Virus record (IMG/VR): IMGVR_UViG_3300037585_004453
Coordinates: 1 to 23,342 of that record
DNA length: 23,342 bases
Strand: one strand, 5' to 3'
Source: a virus
Shown: piece after piece, positions 14,813 through 22,887 of the stretch
Layout of the letters: each line of letters starts with the position of its first letter
Numbering within the stretch: position 1 is the first letter of the stretch
Notes under the pieces: model-generated
Told to the model about the DNA's origin: nothing
Seen by the model: only the letters and a program-made list of their open reading frames with translations
The model's database searches: none
Program-made: the position numbers and the translations under genes

Positions 14813-15490
14813 ATGGCAAAGTACAAATTCGCAAACGATCGTCCAAAAAACAACAAAAAAGGTTACAGATTCTTACTATCACTTAACGAAGAACAAAAAA
14901 AAGCAAAAGGAGAGATTTACCACAACACAATTTCAACAATTATCGGAAAAGCAGGTTCTGGAAAAACATTACTAGCGTGTCAAATTGCACTACATCAATT
15001 ACTTGAAAAACACATAACAAAAATAATAATAACAAGACCAACAGTGTCTAAAGAAGATATGGGACATCTACCTGGAAACATTAAAGAAAAGATGGATCCA
15101 TGGGTAGCTCCGATATATTCAAACATGTATCAGTTATTAAGAAAGGAAAGAATTGATAAAATGATTCAAGATGGGCAAATAGAAATAGTGCCGGTATCGT
15201 ATATGAGAGGTAGAACATTCTTAAACAGTTGTGTTATTGTTGATGAATGTCAGAATCTAGATAACCAACAAACCTTCATGATTGTGCAAAGAATCGGTAA
15301 AGGAAGTAGAATGATGTTCTGTGGAGATAGTGATCAGGTGGATTTGAAGCGACAGATGGATAGTGGATTAGCATTCTTGTCAAAAATTACAAATGTAGAA
15401 GGATTACATACGATTAAACTGTTAGAAAATCATAGACACCCAATACTAGATAATTTGATTCCAAAATATACTGAAAAGGGTATATCATAG
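14813..15490 (+). CDS. phoH: PhoH-like ATPase
   Basis: 225 residues, starting MAKYKFANDRP. This ATG is chosen over the in-frame ATG at 14681 because the longer frame runs through the capsid terminator, and only 14813 has an SD (TAGGAGAGTTCAC). Single P-loop domain: Walker A GKAGSGKT at 45-52, ITRPTVSKEDMGHLPGN at 73-89, Walker B VIVDEC with Asp144-Glu145, then MFCGDSDQVDL and a terminal ENHRHPILDNLIPKY. PhoH-family proteins are frequent auxiliary genes in marine phages. They are often linked to phosphate stress, though their biochemical role (RNA-related ATPase/helicase activity) is uncertain. It forms its own small transcription unit between capsid and neck genes. Confidence 0.93.
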   Translation: MAKYKFANDRPKNNKKGYRFLLSLNEEQKKAKGEIYHNTISTIIGKAGSGKTLLACQIALHQLLEKHITKIIITRPTVSKEDMGHLPGNIKEKMDPWVAPIYSNMYQLLRKERIDKMIQDGQIEIVPVSYMRGRTFLNSCVIVDECQNLDNQQTFMIVQRIGKGSRMMFCGDSDQVDLKRQMDSGLAFLSKITNVEGLHTIKLLENHRHPILDNLIPKYTEKGIS

Positions 15491-15491
15491 A

Positions 15492-15499
15492 TATTTATA
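15492..15499 (+). promoter_or_regulatory. TATTTATA box for the neck genes
   Basis: GATATTTATATATAC starts 2 nt after the phoH stop codon and lies 31 nt before the gp13 ATG. The leader carries AAAGGGAAG as SD. Confidence 0.5.
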
Positions 15500-15530
15500 T
15501 ATACACAAACTAGACTCTAAAGGGAAGTAT

Positions 15531-16682
15531 ATGGCAACTACAAGAATATGGGATGGAACAGCAACGTTCACTAGTGGATCGAGTACTCCATTCGGTTTAT
15601 ACGATTCAGATAGTGAATTTCAAACGGAAGCAGTATCAACAGCAAAATGGTGTTGCAAAAGAATGGGATATCCTATTGTAGATATTGAATTAAATCAAGA
15701 CGGATTATTTGCATGTTTCGAAGAAGCAGTATCAGAATATGGAGCGCAGATAAACTTTCTCAATATTAAAGATAATTTACTGCAAATGCGTGGATCATCA
15801 ACTGGAAATGAATTGTCAGGTAATAATATTACACCATCTTTAGCTAGAGTGATTGAATTATCACAAGGATATGGATCTGAAGCAGGTGTGGGTGGAAACA
15901 TTGATTATTTTAGTGGATCCATTTCTGTAACAAGTGGTAGTCAAGTATACGATCTTGATGATTCGTCAGTAACAACATACGAATCAGGAACACCTGGAAC
16001 AGATAGTATTGAAGTAAAAAGAGTATTTCACCAAGAGAGTCCAGCTATATCTAGATTCTTTGACCCATTCATGGGAACAGGACAAGGATCGCAAGCTATG
16101 TTAAATCAGTTTGGATTTGGAGGATCTGCAGCAACTAGCTTTTTAATGATGCCAATGAATGCAGATTTGTTAAGAATACAAGCAATTGAATTTAACGACC
16201 TCATTAGAAAATCAGCATATACGTTTGAATTGGTAAATAATAAATTGAAAGTATTCCCATCTCCGCAAGAAAACTATACAATGTATTTTCATTACATCAG
16301 AACAAGTCAAAGGAAACCAAGTGTATCAGGAGTTGGTAGTATAAGCGATTTTAGTGACATACCATACAACGCATTAACGTATAGTTCAATAAACGATGCG
16401 GGAAAACAGTGGATACGAAAATATGCATTAGCTAGTTCAAAAGAATTGCTAGGAACAATTAGAAGTAAATATGGATCCATTCCAATTCCAGGAGCTGAAA
16501 CCACTTTGGATGGAGATACTCTTAGGTCTGAAGCTGCGACTGAAAAGTCAGAGTTAATTGTTCAACTTAGAGAAGATTTAGAATTAGCATCAAAACGGAA
16601 TTTAATGGAACGTGAAAAGGAAATATCTGAATTCCAACAAGAACAACTTAACAGAGTTCCATTACATATATACATGGGGTAA
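15531..16682 (+). CDS. gp13: Neck protein (T4 gp13 homologue)
   Basis: 383 residues against 309 in T4. Head-completion/neck protein that binds under the portal after packaging. The N-terminal part reads WCCKRMGYPIVDIELNQ (about 41-57), then FACFEEAVSEYG, equivalent to the gp13 segment where the chain enters its first helices. The C-terminal part WIRKYALASSKELLGTIRSK, then PIPGAETTLDGDTL and a long charged helix ending in EREKEISEFQQEQ matches the gp13 C-terminal pattern. The central region (about 110-230) is Gly/Ser-rich and longer than in T4. Directly precedes gp14 and gp15, keeping the T4 order 13-14-15. Confidence 0.8.
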   Translation: MATTRIWDGTATFTSGSSTPFGLYDSDSEFQTEAVSTAKWCCKRMGYPIVDIELNQDGLFACFEEAVSEYGAQINFLNIKDNLLQMRGSSTGNELSGNNITPSLARVIELSQGYGSEAGVGGNIDYFSGSISVTSGSQVYDLDDSSVTTYESGTPGTDSIEVKRVFHQESPAISRFFDPFMGTGQGSQAMLNQFGFGGSAATSFLMMPMNADLLRIQAIEFNDLIRKSAYTFELVNNKLKVFPSPQENYTMYFHYIRTSQRKPSVSGVGSISDFSDIPYNALTYSSINDAGKQWIRKYALASSKELLGTIRSKYGSIPIPGAETTLDGDTLRSEAATEKSELIVQLREDLELASKRNLMEREKEISEFQQEQLNRVPLHIYMG

Positions 16683-16685
16683 TTT

Positions 16686-17291
16686 ATGGCTTTATTTGGA
16701 GGAGATAGAGATGTAGCACTTGTACGCACTCTTAATAGAGAGCTGCTAAATAATATCGTAGATACTACTATCGATATATTCAAGATATCCCTATATGATA
16801 CTAATACTAATTTATACGGTGAATCGTTAAGAAAAATATACAAACCAGGAGTTAGAGTAGCCAGTTTAATCACTCACGAAGACCAAGCATGGTCTTCAGA
16901 TGAATTCGGACCGGATATGACTCAAACCGCGATGTTTGCATTTCTAAAATATGAGTTAGAAACGGTAGCTGATGTAGTATTGGAAGTAGGTGATGTAATA
17001 GCTTGGGATGAAAAGTATTGGGAAGTGGATGGTGTAACTGAAAATCAATATTTTATGGGTAAACACGAAAAGACTACAACTGCAAAAGAAGATAGAAACA
17101 TTGGTGATATGGTAGTAGGAGATCCAGAATACGGAACACCGCTACAGATAGGAGGATATCAAGAAGTATTCGGATCTAGTTTATCTATAATAGTTAATAC
17201 TCACCAATCGAGACGAAGCAAGTTGAAGATAGAAGAAATACGAAATGGTTTCAATAGAACGACCAAGGGATTGGGGATTAGAGGAATATAA
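16686..17291 (+). CDS. gp14: Neck protein (T4 gp14 homologue)
   Basis: 201 residues against 256 in T4. Begins MALFGGDRDVALVRTLNREL, with LKYELETVADVVLEVGDVIAW and KYWEVDGVTENQYFMGKHEK in the middle. The latter resembles the gp14 stretch in which a GD-I/L-I segment is followed by an acidic/aromatic strand and a glycine turn. The SD lies in the end of gp13 (TGGGGTAATTT), 3 nt between genes. Its stop overlaps the gp15 start (TAATG). Identity rests mostly on order and the central motif, so it is less certain than its neighbours. It joins the finished head to the tail with gp13. Confidence 0.72.
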   Translation: MALFGGDRDVALVRTLNRELLNNIVDTTIDIFKISLYDTNTNLYGESLRKIYKPGVRVASLITHEDQAWSSDEFGPDMTQTAMFAFLKYELETVADVVLEVGDVIAWDEKYWEVDGVTENQYFMGKHEKTTTAKEDRNIGDMVVGDPEYGTPLQIGGYQEVFGSSLSIIVNTHQSRRSKLKIEEIRNGFNRTTKGLGIRGI

Positions 17292-19006
17292 TGTCAGATC
17301 GAAAGAGAGAAATAAGAGGATCAGCTATGGGAGCTGTAGTGACGGGAACTGACCCTCTAAATAAGTTAACAGGTGCACCTCAATCTAATATTGCAACTAA
17401 CCGTGGTGATCAAGTAAAACGGGATGATACTGTTAAGAATTATTATCTAGGTCTGTATGATATAGATGAATGTATTCAATATTATTTTGATAATATAATT
17501 CAACCGACGGTAGATGATGGCGATGAATACGTAAAAGTACCAATGATATACGGATCACCAGAAAGATGGGTATCTGTACAAGAAAATGGATATCTTAGAG
17601 ATCAACAAGGAAAACTGCAAATACCTGCGATTGTTTATAGAAGAACAAGTGTTGCAAAGAATAGAAATTTAAGTAACAAATTAGATGCTAATAACCCACA
17701 CTTTCACTATACATTTCAAAAACAATACAATAATAGAAACAGATATGATAACTTCGCAGTATTAAATGATATAAAACCAAGCACTGAAAATTATAACGTC
17801 GTAATACCAGATTTCGTCACATTAACGTATGAATGTATTATATGGACAGAATATGTAGAGCAAATGAATAAAATAGTTGAATCTATAAACTATGCAGAAG
17901 ATTCATATTGGGGAGATCCAGAAAAATTTAAGTTTAGAGCGTTAGTTGAAGATTTCTCATCGGAAACAGAATTAGCAGCAGATGTAGATAGAACAGTCAG
18001 AACAGCATTTACCATTAGTATGGAAGGATACATAATTCCAGATTCTATGAATAAAGCTCTTGCAGATCAAGAAGTAAAAACATTCGGACCAGTACAAACG
18101 GTATTTAATACTAGGGCTGTAGTTGAACAAGGTGGTCAGTTAATTGAAATTGAGGAAAGTCCTCCAACCACAATACCGGAAGAAGTTGTATTCGAGAATA
18201 ATTATGCAGTAGAATTTGATGGAGTAGATGATTGTATAAATCTCGGAAATAATGCACTAATAAAACCTACTGATAATCTGACATATTCTATTTGGGCAAA
18301 ACTGGCAGATTGGAGCGGACTTGGCCAACATCAGATAGTTGTACCGATAGGATGTGTTTCAACTGGAGGATGGAAGATAGAGCTCAGAGGAAGTTGGGCT
18401 CTAGGTGATGCCATCAAAGTTTCCAGTGATATACGAGTAACGGATACTGGTGCGGGATCAGGCGGATATCTACATACTATAGGTACCCTAGCACTTGACA
18501 GTCAATTTGATGTAAACGGATACTCCACAGCTTTAGCTGATAGTAATGGATGGCATCACTTTGCTATGAGTTATCAAAAGGCAACAGGAGTGCACGCATT
18601 ATACATGAATGGAGTACTAATAGGTCAAGGCCAAGCAGCAGCTGGAGCTGATATATCTTATCTTAATGCATCTGCGCAAGTAATGTTAGGAGGTGATTGG
18701 GCTTCTTCTACTTCTGTTGAATCGCCATTCGCTGGCCAGTTGGATGAAGTTGCTATATGGAATGACGTACTATCTGCAGATGAAATAGAAGCAATCTATA
18801 ATAATAAAGTTCCATTTGATCTTACATCTAATAATGGACTCTATGACAGTAGTGCATCATTACGAGGATATTGGAGAATGGGCGATCCTAGCGGAACCTG
18901 GTCTTTCCCAACGATCAAAGATGTACATACTGCACATCCATCATTTACGACTTACTTTGATGGAACTATGATTAACATGTCAGCAGATGATATTGTAACA
19001 ATTTGA
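17291..19006 (+). CDS. gp15: Tail-sheath stabiliser (T4 gp15 homologue) fused to a LamG-type domain
   Basis: 571 residues, twice T4 gp15 (272). Residues about 45-260 follow the gp15 pattern. DDGDEYVKVPMIYGSPERW corresponds to the early strand of T4 gp15, and FVTLTYECIIWTEYVEQMNKIVE with TISMEGYIIPD corresponds to its long helix and closing strand. gp15 forms the hexameric ring capping the sheath and tube. A Pro/Glu linker (IEIEESPPTTIPEE) leads to a second domain (about 303-530). It has VEFDGVDDCINLG, TYSIWAKL, NGWHHFAMSYQKATG, LYMNGVLIG and FAGQLDEVAIWNDVLSADEIEAIYNN, the concanavalin-A-like LamG family. Starts in the gp14 stop with SD GAGGA. The lectin domain is expected to project from the head-tail joint and bind glycans or other virion parts; this is inferred. 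Confidence 0.85.
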   Translation: MSDRKREIRGSAMGAVVTGTDPLNKLTGAPQSNIATNRGDQVKRDDTVKNYYLGLYDIDECIQYYFDNIIQPTVDDGDEYVKVPMIYGSPERWVSVQENGYLRDQQGKLQIPAIVYRRTSVAKNRNLSNKLDANNPHFHYTFQKQYNNRNRYDNFAVLNDIKPSTENYNVVIPDFVTLTYECIIWTEYVEQMNKIVESINYAEDSYWGDPEKFKFRALVEDFSSETELAADVDRTVRTAFTISMEGYIIPDSMNKALADQEVKTFGPVQTVFNTRAVVEQGGQLIEIEESPPTTIPEEVVFENNYAVEFDGVDDCINLGNNALIKPTDNLTYSIWAKLADWSGLGQHQIVVPIGCVSTGGWKIELRGSWALGDAIKVSSDIRVTDTGAGSGGYLHTIGTLALDSQFDVNGYSTALADSNGWHHFAMSYQKATGVHALYMNGVLIGQGQAAAGADISYLNASAQVMLGGDWASSTSVESPFAGQLDEVAIWNDVLSADEIEAIYNNKVPFDLTSNNGLYDSSASLRGYWRMGDPSGTWSFPTIKDVHTAHPSFTTYFDGTMINMSADDIVTI

Positions 19007-19035
19007 GATAATATATGATTTATGTAATATATAAT

Positions 19036-19236
19036 ATGGCTGATGTAGCAGCAATTGAATTCGATAAAATACAACAAGAAAGCCAAGATACTTTGAGGCT
19101 ATCAAACGATAAAACTAAAACCGTTCTTAAATTCAAAGGTGAAATGCCAGATTTTTTATCTGGTCTGCCACAGTACAATCATTCGGATATTTTATCATTG
19201 ATGAATACCGCAGAATGGACAACAAATCCTGAATAA
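19036..19236 (+). CDS. Small unknown acidic protein between gp15 and sheath
   Basis: 66 residues from the second ATG (MADVAAIEFDKI), or 73 from the ATG at 19015 (MIYVIYN...). I prefer 19036 because many genes here begin MA and the first seven residues look like leader sequence, but neither ATG has a good SD. The protein is soluble, with EFDKIQQESQDTLRLSNDKT, then a hydrophobic/proline part (MPDFLSGLPQYN). No known domain. It lies in the tail operon and may be a chaperone or minor tail factor; function unknown. Confidence 0.6.
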   Translation: MADVAAIEFDKIQQESQDTLRLSNDKTKTVLKFKGEMPDFLSGLPQYNHSDILSLMNTAEWTTNPE

Positions 19237-19262
19237 GATCAGGTGTTTGGTTCAACTGTTAT

Positions 19263-19273
19263 ATATGTATATA
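19263..19273 (+). promoter_or_regulatory. ATATGTATATA motif upstream of coiled-coil gene
   Basis: One of three copies seen in intergenic DNA (also 11613-11623 and 22888-22898), each upstream of a + strand gene. Here it is followed by CAATAAAAC and an SD. It may be a second promoter class, or the upstream part of the late promoter. Confidence 0.35.
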
Positions 19274-19302
19274 CAATAAAACTATAATAAGGGAGTTATA
19301 AA

Positions 19303-19584
19303 ATGGCAACAGAAGAAAAAAAGTTTGATTCAGAAGAATTAGCAAAGATTAAAGATTTACAAACAAAATATCAAACCATCACTGCTAAGATGGGACAATT
19401 AGAAGTAGATCGACTATTATTAGAACAAGCAATGCAAAGATTGGACAATTCAAAAGGTGAATTAACAGCAGAATATGAAGCTACTCAATCTGACGAAAAA
19501 CAATTCGTTTCAGATCTAAATGGTAAATATGGTGCAGGTAATGTTAATATCCAAACGGGTGTATTTACTCCAAACGAAGCTTAA
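19303..19584 (+). CDS. Small coiled-coil protein upstream of the sheath gene
   Basis: 93 residues with SD AAGGGAGTTATAAAATG. The whole central part (about 9-70) is a heptad-patterned helical hairpin (LAKIKDLQTKYQTI, LEVDRLLLEQAMQRL, ELTAEYEATQSDE), ending in a short Gly/Asn turn and VNIQTGVFTPNEA. The two-helix pattern resembles prefoldin-like proteins. It lies directly before the sheath gene and could serve as an assembly chaperone or virion component. This is inferred from shape and position. Confidence 0.75.
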   Translation: MATEEKKFDSEELAKIKDLQTKYQTITAKMGQLEVDRLLLEQAMQRLDNSKGELTAEYEATQSDEKQFVSDLNGKYGAGNVNIQTGVFTPNEA

Positions 19585-19611
19585 AATAATATGTTTTGAT
19601 TTACTTCTGCA

Positions 19612-19619
19612 TATTTATA
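19612..19619 (+). promoter_or_regulatory. TATTTATA box for the sheath gene
   Basis: The box lies inside GCATATTTATATGC (19609-19622), a hairpin-forming palindrome. GGTCGACGACC (19623-19633) follows, then the perfect 14-bp palindrome AATTATCGATAATT (19640-19653), abutting the SD AGAGGAG. The leader is therefore a chain of inverted repeats. Confidence 0.5.
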
Positions 19620-19668
19620 TGCGGTCGACGACCTATATAAATTATCGATAATTAGAGGAGTAAAAAAC

Positions 19669-22269
19669 ATGGCTGAAAGAATTGTAAGTCCTGGTGTATT
19701 CACCCGAGAAAAGGACCTTTCGTTTATACCACAAGGTGTTGCAGAAATAGGTGCAGCAGTAATTGGTACAACCCAAAAAGGCCCAGCGTTCTGGCCTACA
19801 CAAGTAACATCCTATACTGAATTTGAATCCAAATTTGGTGGATTGGAAAGAAACCCAACAACATACGTTCCACATACTGTAAGAGAATATTTCGAACAAG
19901 GTGGAAATGTAATGACTGTAGTAAGAGTGTTAAGTTCTGCAGATGTGACTGTAACAAGTCCATTAGTGCTTAAAATTAACAACAAACTACCAGTAGCTGC
20001 AGCAACTGCAGTAACTAATACTTTTTTAAGTAATAGTAAAACACAAAATGTAGTTGCGGTATTATATCCAACAGAACATGAGTTATCAACTAAAGAAATA
20101 GATCTTTCCGGATCTTACCTAACTCCAGCGGATGCTGTTTTAGCAGCTCCAGCTCTTGAAGCTAATACTCCATCAGCATCATTACAAAACTTCGTACTTA
20201 ATTTATCAGGATCTGGTAATATAGCTGCAGGAACTTCAGTACCAGCAAAAGTATCAGGATCAGGTGATGGAACTGCAGGTGCAGCAGGTAGATTATATGG
20301 AATATCAGCATCTTTATTATCATCAGATAATAACTCAATCGATACGGTATTAGGTACAAGTCCTAATTCAAATAAAGAAGCATATGTAAAATACTACAAT
20401 AAAAATTTCTCAACTATTGATGATGTTAAATCTAATTCCTTTACAATGACAAAAGCTGTAGATCACGTTTACGCTGACGGATATAAAGGAGCTACAACTC
20501 CATGGATCACAAACCAACACACTGGTTCAGCTGCGAATAACCTATTCAAATTACATCACTTAGGTCATGGTGAAACTACAAACTATGAGTTAAAAGTTTC
20601 AATACTAAACATGAAAGCGGCAAATGGTGGAACGGATACAAAATATCCAACGTTTGATTTACAAATTAGAACGATCAAACAAACTGGTTTACCATTTGAT
20701 ACACCATATACGTATGATGCAACAGATGATAATAGTGCAAACGTAATAGAGGAACATACTGGATTAACATTAGACCCAAGAGATGCAAATTATATTGCAA
20801 GAAGAATTGGTGATAGATACTACAAAATCAATGATGAAGGTAAAGTAATTGGTGTTAACACGTATCCAAATGTATCTAGATATGTAAGAGTAGAAGTATC
20901 CAATGGGGTAAGCACACAAGGAATACCAGTAACAGATGCTCCATTTGGATATAGAGCGATTGAACAAGCAATTCCAACAACAAACGATCTATACATGCCT
21001 TCAGCATCGTTTGTAACAAAACAAGAAGAAACTACAGACGTTTATGAACCGGGTGTATTCTACGGATTTAATTTCGATTTCGATGCAACTGATAATGTAA
21101 ACTACTTAGCGCCAATACCTTCAACGGCAAATGGTGTAGGAACAAATGTAGACTTCAACTTATCTAACATGCAAGGTCATGTATCAGCATCAGATGTATT
21201 GACAGGAAATGTAGCAAATGCTGGACATATGATCTCAATGGGATCTCAAACTCATCAACTGCAAAGAAGATTTATGGTTCCTTTCCAAGGTGGCCAAGAT
21301 GGAAAACACCCTGCACAGGTTTCTTTGACTGGTAAGAGTATGGGTACAACGAATACATTCGGAATGGACTTTACAGATTCTACATCAGAAGGAACAAAAG
21401 CATATAAAAAAGCAATAAATGCTTTATCAAACGCAGATGAATTTGACATCAACTTATTATCAATGCCAGGAATTATTACAGACAATTGTCCTGCAACGAT
21501 TACTCATGCGATCAATAAGACTGAACAAAGAGGTGATTGCTTCTTAATCTTTGATGTAGCAAAATATGACGATTCCCCAACACAAGTAGTATCAACAATT
21601 ATTGCAGATGCAGTAACAGACGCAGCTAATTATGATTCAAGCTATGCAGGTACTTACTTCCCATGGTTAATGTATAATGATGCGGTAAATAATATAGTAA
21701 CACCATTGCCACCATCAGCTATAATGCCAAGTGTATTCGCAGGAAATGATTCAGGCGGTGGAGAACCATGGTTCGCACCAGCTGGTCTTAATAGAGGACT
21801 ATTAACTGCAATCACTGAAGCAACTACAAGGTTAACTCACGGTGAAAGAGATACTTTATATGAAGGTAGAGTAAACCCAATTGCAACATTCCCTAATCAA
21901 GGAGTTTGTGTATGGGGTCAAAAAACTTTACAAAAGAAAAGATCAGCACTTGATAGAATTAACGTAAGAAGATTGTTAATAGCATTGAAAAAATTCATTG
22001 CATCGACTTCAAGATTCTTAGTATTCGAACAAAACACCGCAGCAACGAGAAATAGATTCTTAGGTACTGTTAATCCATACTTAGAAAGCGTACAACAAAG
22101 AAGCGGTTTACATGCATTCAAAGTAGTAATGGATGATACTAACAATACCCCAGATGTAGTAGATAGAAACAAATTAGTAGGTAATATAATGATCCAACCA
22201 ACAAGAACGGCAGAATTTATTGTATTAGACTTCACAGTATTACCAACAGGAGCTACTTTTCCAGAGTAA
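19669..22269 (+). CDS. gp18: Contractile tail sheath protein (T4 gp18 homologue)
   Basis: 866 residues, clearly longer than T4 gp18 (659). Conserved N-terminus: IVSPGVFTREKDLSFIPQ, then GAAVIGTTQKGPAFWPTQVT and YFEQGGNVMTVVRVL. Conserved C-terminal domain: INVRRLLIALKKFIASTSRF, FEQNTAATRNRFLGTVNPYL, and GNIMIQPTRTAEFIVLDFTV, the part that packs around the tube. The middle (about 150-480) is Gly/Ser/Thr/Asn-rich and explains the extra length, likely surface-exposed insertions. The start has SD AGAGGAGTAAAAAAC. Tube protein follows after 43 nt, behind its own promoter-like box, as expected for two highly expressed tail genes. Confidence 0.96.
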   Translation: MAERIVSPGVFTREKDLSFIPQGVAEIGAAVIGTTQKGPAFWPTQVTSYTEFESKFGGLERNPTTYVPHTVREYFEQGGNVMTVVRVLSSADVTVTSPLVLKINNKLPVAAATAVTNTFLSNSKTQNVVAVLYPTEHELSTKEIDLSGSYLTPADAVLAAPALEANTPSASLQNFVLNLSGSGNIAAGTSVPAKVSGSGDGTAGAAGRLYGISASLLSSDNNSIDTVLGTSPNSNKEAYVKYYNKNFSTIDDVKSNSFTMTKAVDHVYADGYKGATTPWITNQHTGSAANNLFKLHHLGHGETTNYELKVSILNMKAANGGTDTKYPTFDLQIRTIKQTGLPFDTPYTYDATDDNSANVIEEHTGLTLDPRDANYIARRIGDRYYKINDEGKVIGVNTYPNVSRYVRVEVSNGVSTQGIPVTDAPFGYRAIEQAIPTTNDLYMPSASFVTKQEETTDVYEPGVFYGFNFDFDATDNVNYLAPIPSTANGVGTNVDFNLSNMQGHVSASDVLTGNVANAGHMISMGSQTHQLQRRFMVPFQGGQDGKHPAQVSLTGKSMGTTNTFGMDFTDSTSEGTKAYKKAINALSNADEFDINLLSMPGIITDNCPATITHAINKTEQRGDCFLIFDVAKYDDSPTQVVSTIIADAVTDAANYDSSYAGTYFPWLMYNDAVNNIVTPLPPSAIMPSVFAGNDSGGGEPWFAPAGLNRGLLTAITEATTRLTHGERDTLYEGRVNPIATFPNQGVCVWGQKTLQKKRSALDRINVRRLLIALKKFIASTSRFLVFEQNTAATRNRFLGTVNPYLESVQQRSGLHAFKVVMDDTNNTPDVVDRNKLVGNIMIQPTRTAEFIVLDFTVLPTGATFPE

Positions 22270-22286
22270 AAACTGAGGAAGATAGA

Positions 22287-22294
22287 TATTTATA
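22287..22294 (+). promoter_or_regulatory. TATTTATA box for the tube gene
   Basis: GATATTTATAT lies in the short sheath-tube gap, 18 nt before the tube ATG, with the SD AGAGGAG between. It suggests that the tube is transcribed separately as well as with the sheath. Confidence 0.5.
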
Positions 22295-22312
22295 TTAAAG
22301 AGGAGAACTTAG

Positions 22313-22801
22313 ATGGCACAATTATTAGACTCAAATGAAATATTCTTTACACCCTTTGAACCAAAGGTTGCGAATAGGTTCATTATGTTTATTGAAGGTA
22401 TCCCAGCTTATCTTGTAAAGAAAGCATCAAGACCTACGGTAACATTTGAAGAGGTTGTATTAGATCACATCAACGTACAAAGAAAAATTAAAGGTAAAGC
22501 GACGTGGTCAGATGTAACTGTAGAATTATATGATCCGGTTGTTCCATCAGCTGCACAAGCTGTAATGGAGTGGGTTAGATTACACCACGAATCGGTAACA
22601 GGTAGAGCAGGATATTCAGATTTTTATAAAAAAGATGTAACTTTTAACATGCTAGGACCAGTAGGTGATAAAGTTGAAGAATGGACACTAAAAGGTGCTT
22701 ACATCGGAGAAGCAGGATTTGGTGAAATGGATTGGTCAACTCAAGATCCAATGTCAATCTCATTAACATTGAAATACGACTACGCAATACTACAATTCTA
22801 A
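22313..22801 (+). CDS. gp19: Tail tube protein (T4 gp19 homologue)
   Basis: 162 residues, essentially the T4 length (163). Polymerises into the inner tube inside the sheath. The family order is complete: PFEPKVANRFIMFIEGIPAY, KKASRPTVTFEEVVLDHIN, RKIKGKATWSDVTVELYDP, AAQAVMEWVRLHHE, and at the end EWTLKGAYIGEAGFGEMDW and LTLKYDYAILQF. SD is AGAGGAGAACTTAG. A terminator follows about 50 nt after the stop. Confidence 0.96.
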   Translation: MAQLLDSNEIFFTPFEPKVANRFIMFIEGIPAYLVKKASRPTVTFEEVVLDHINVQRKIKGKATWSDVTVELYDPVVPSAAQAVMEWVRLHHESVTGRAGYSDFYKKDVTFNMLGPVGDKVEEWTLKGAYIGEAGFGEMDWSTQDPMSISLTLKYDYAILQF

Positions 22802-22806
22802 AAAAC

Positions 22807-22814
22807 TATTTATA
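22807..22814 (+). promoter_or_regulatory. TATTTATA octamer just before a terminator
   Basis: It lies 6 nt after the tube stop and 37 nt before a terminator stem. TATAATTG (22811-22818) overlaps it and can pair with CAATTATA (22837-22844). If it is a promoter, it would give only a short RNA of about 55-60 nt; otherwise it belongs to the 3' end of the tube mRNA. Confidence 0.3.
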
Positions 22815-22850
22815 ATTGTACTCATGCAAAAGAACCCAATTATATAAAAG

Positions 22851-22877
22851 AAATGCCCAAAAACTTGGGCATTTTTT
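22851..22877 (+). terminator. Rho-independent terminator after the tube gene
   Basis: AAATGCCCAA (22851-22860) pairs with TTGGGCATTT (22865-22874) around AAAC and ends in a T run. It separates the tail genes from the baseplate gene. Confidence 0.92.
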
Positions 22878-22887
22878 GTATGCATAC

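Noticed and set aside
19147-19163. Hairpin CCAGAT/ATCTGG with a T5 loop in the small gene before the coiled-coil gene
   Set aside because: Lies inside coding sequence and the T run is in the loop, not after the stem, so it is not a terminator.
19228-19243. CCTGA/TCAGG inverted repeat after the small tail gene
   Set aside because: Only 5 bp and no T run; too weak to call a terminator.
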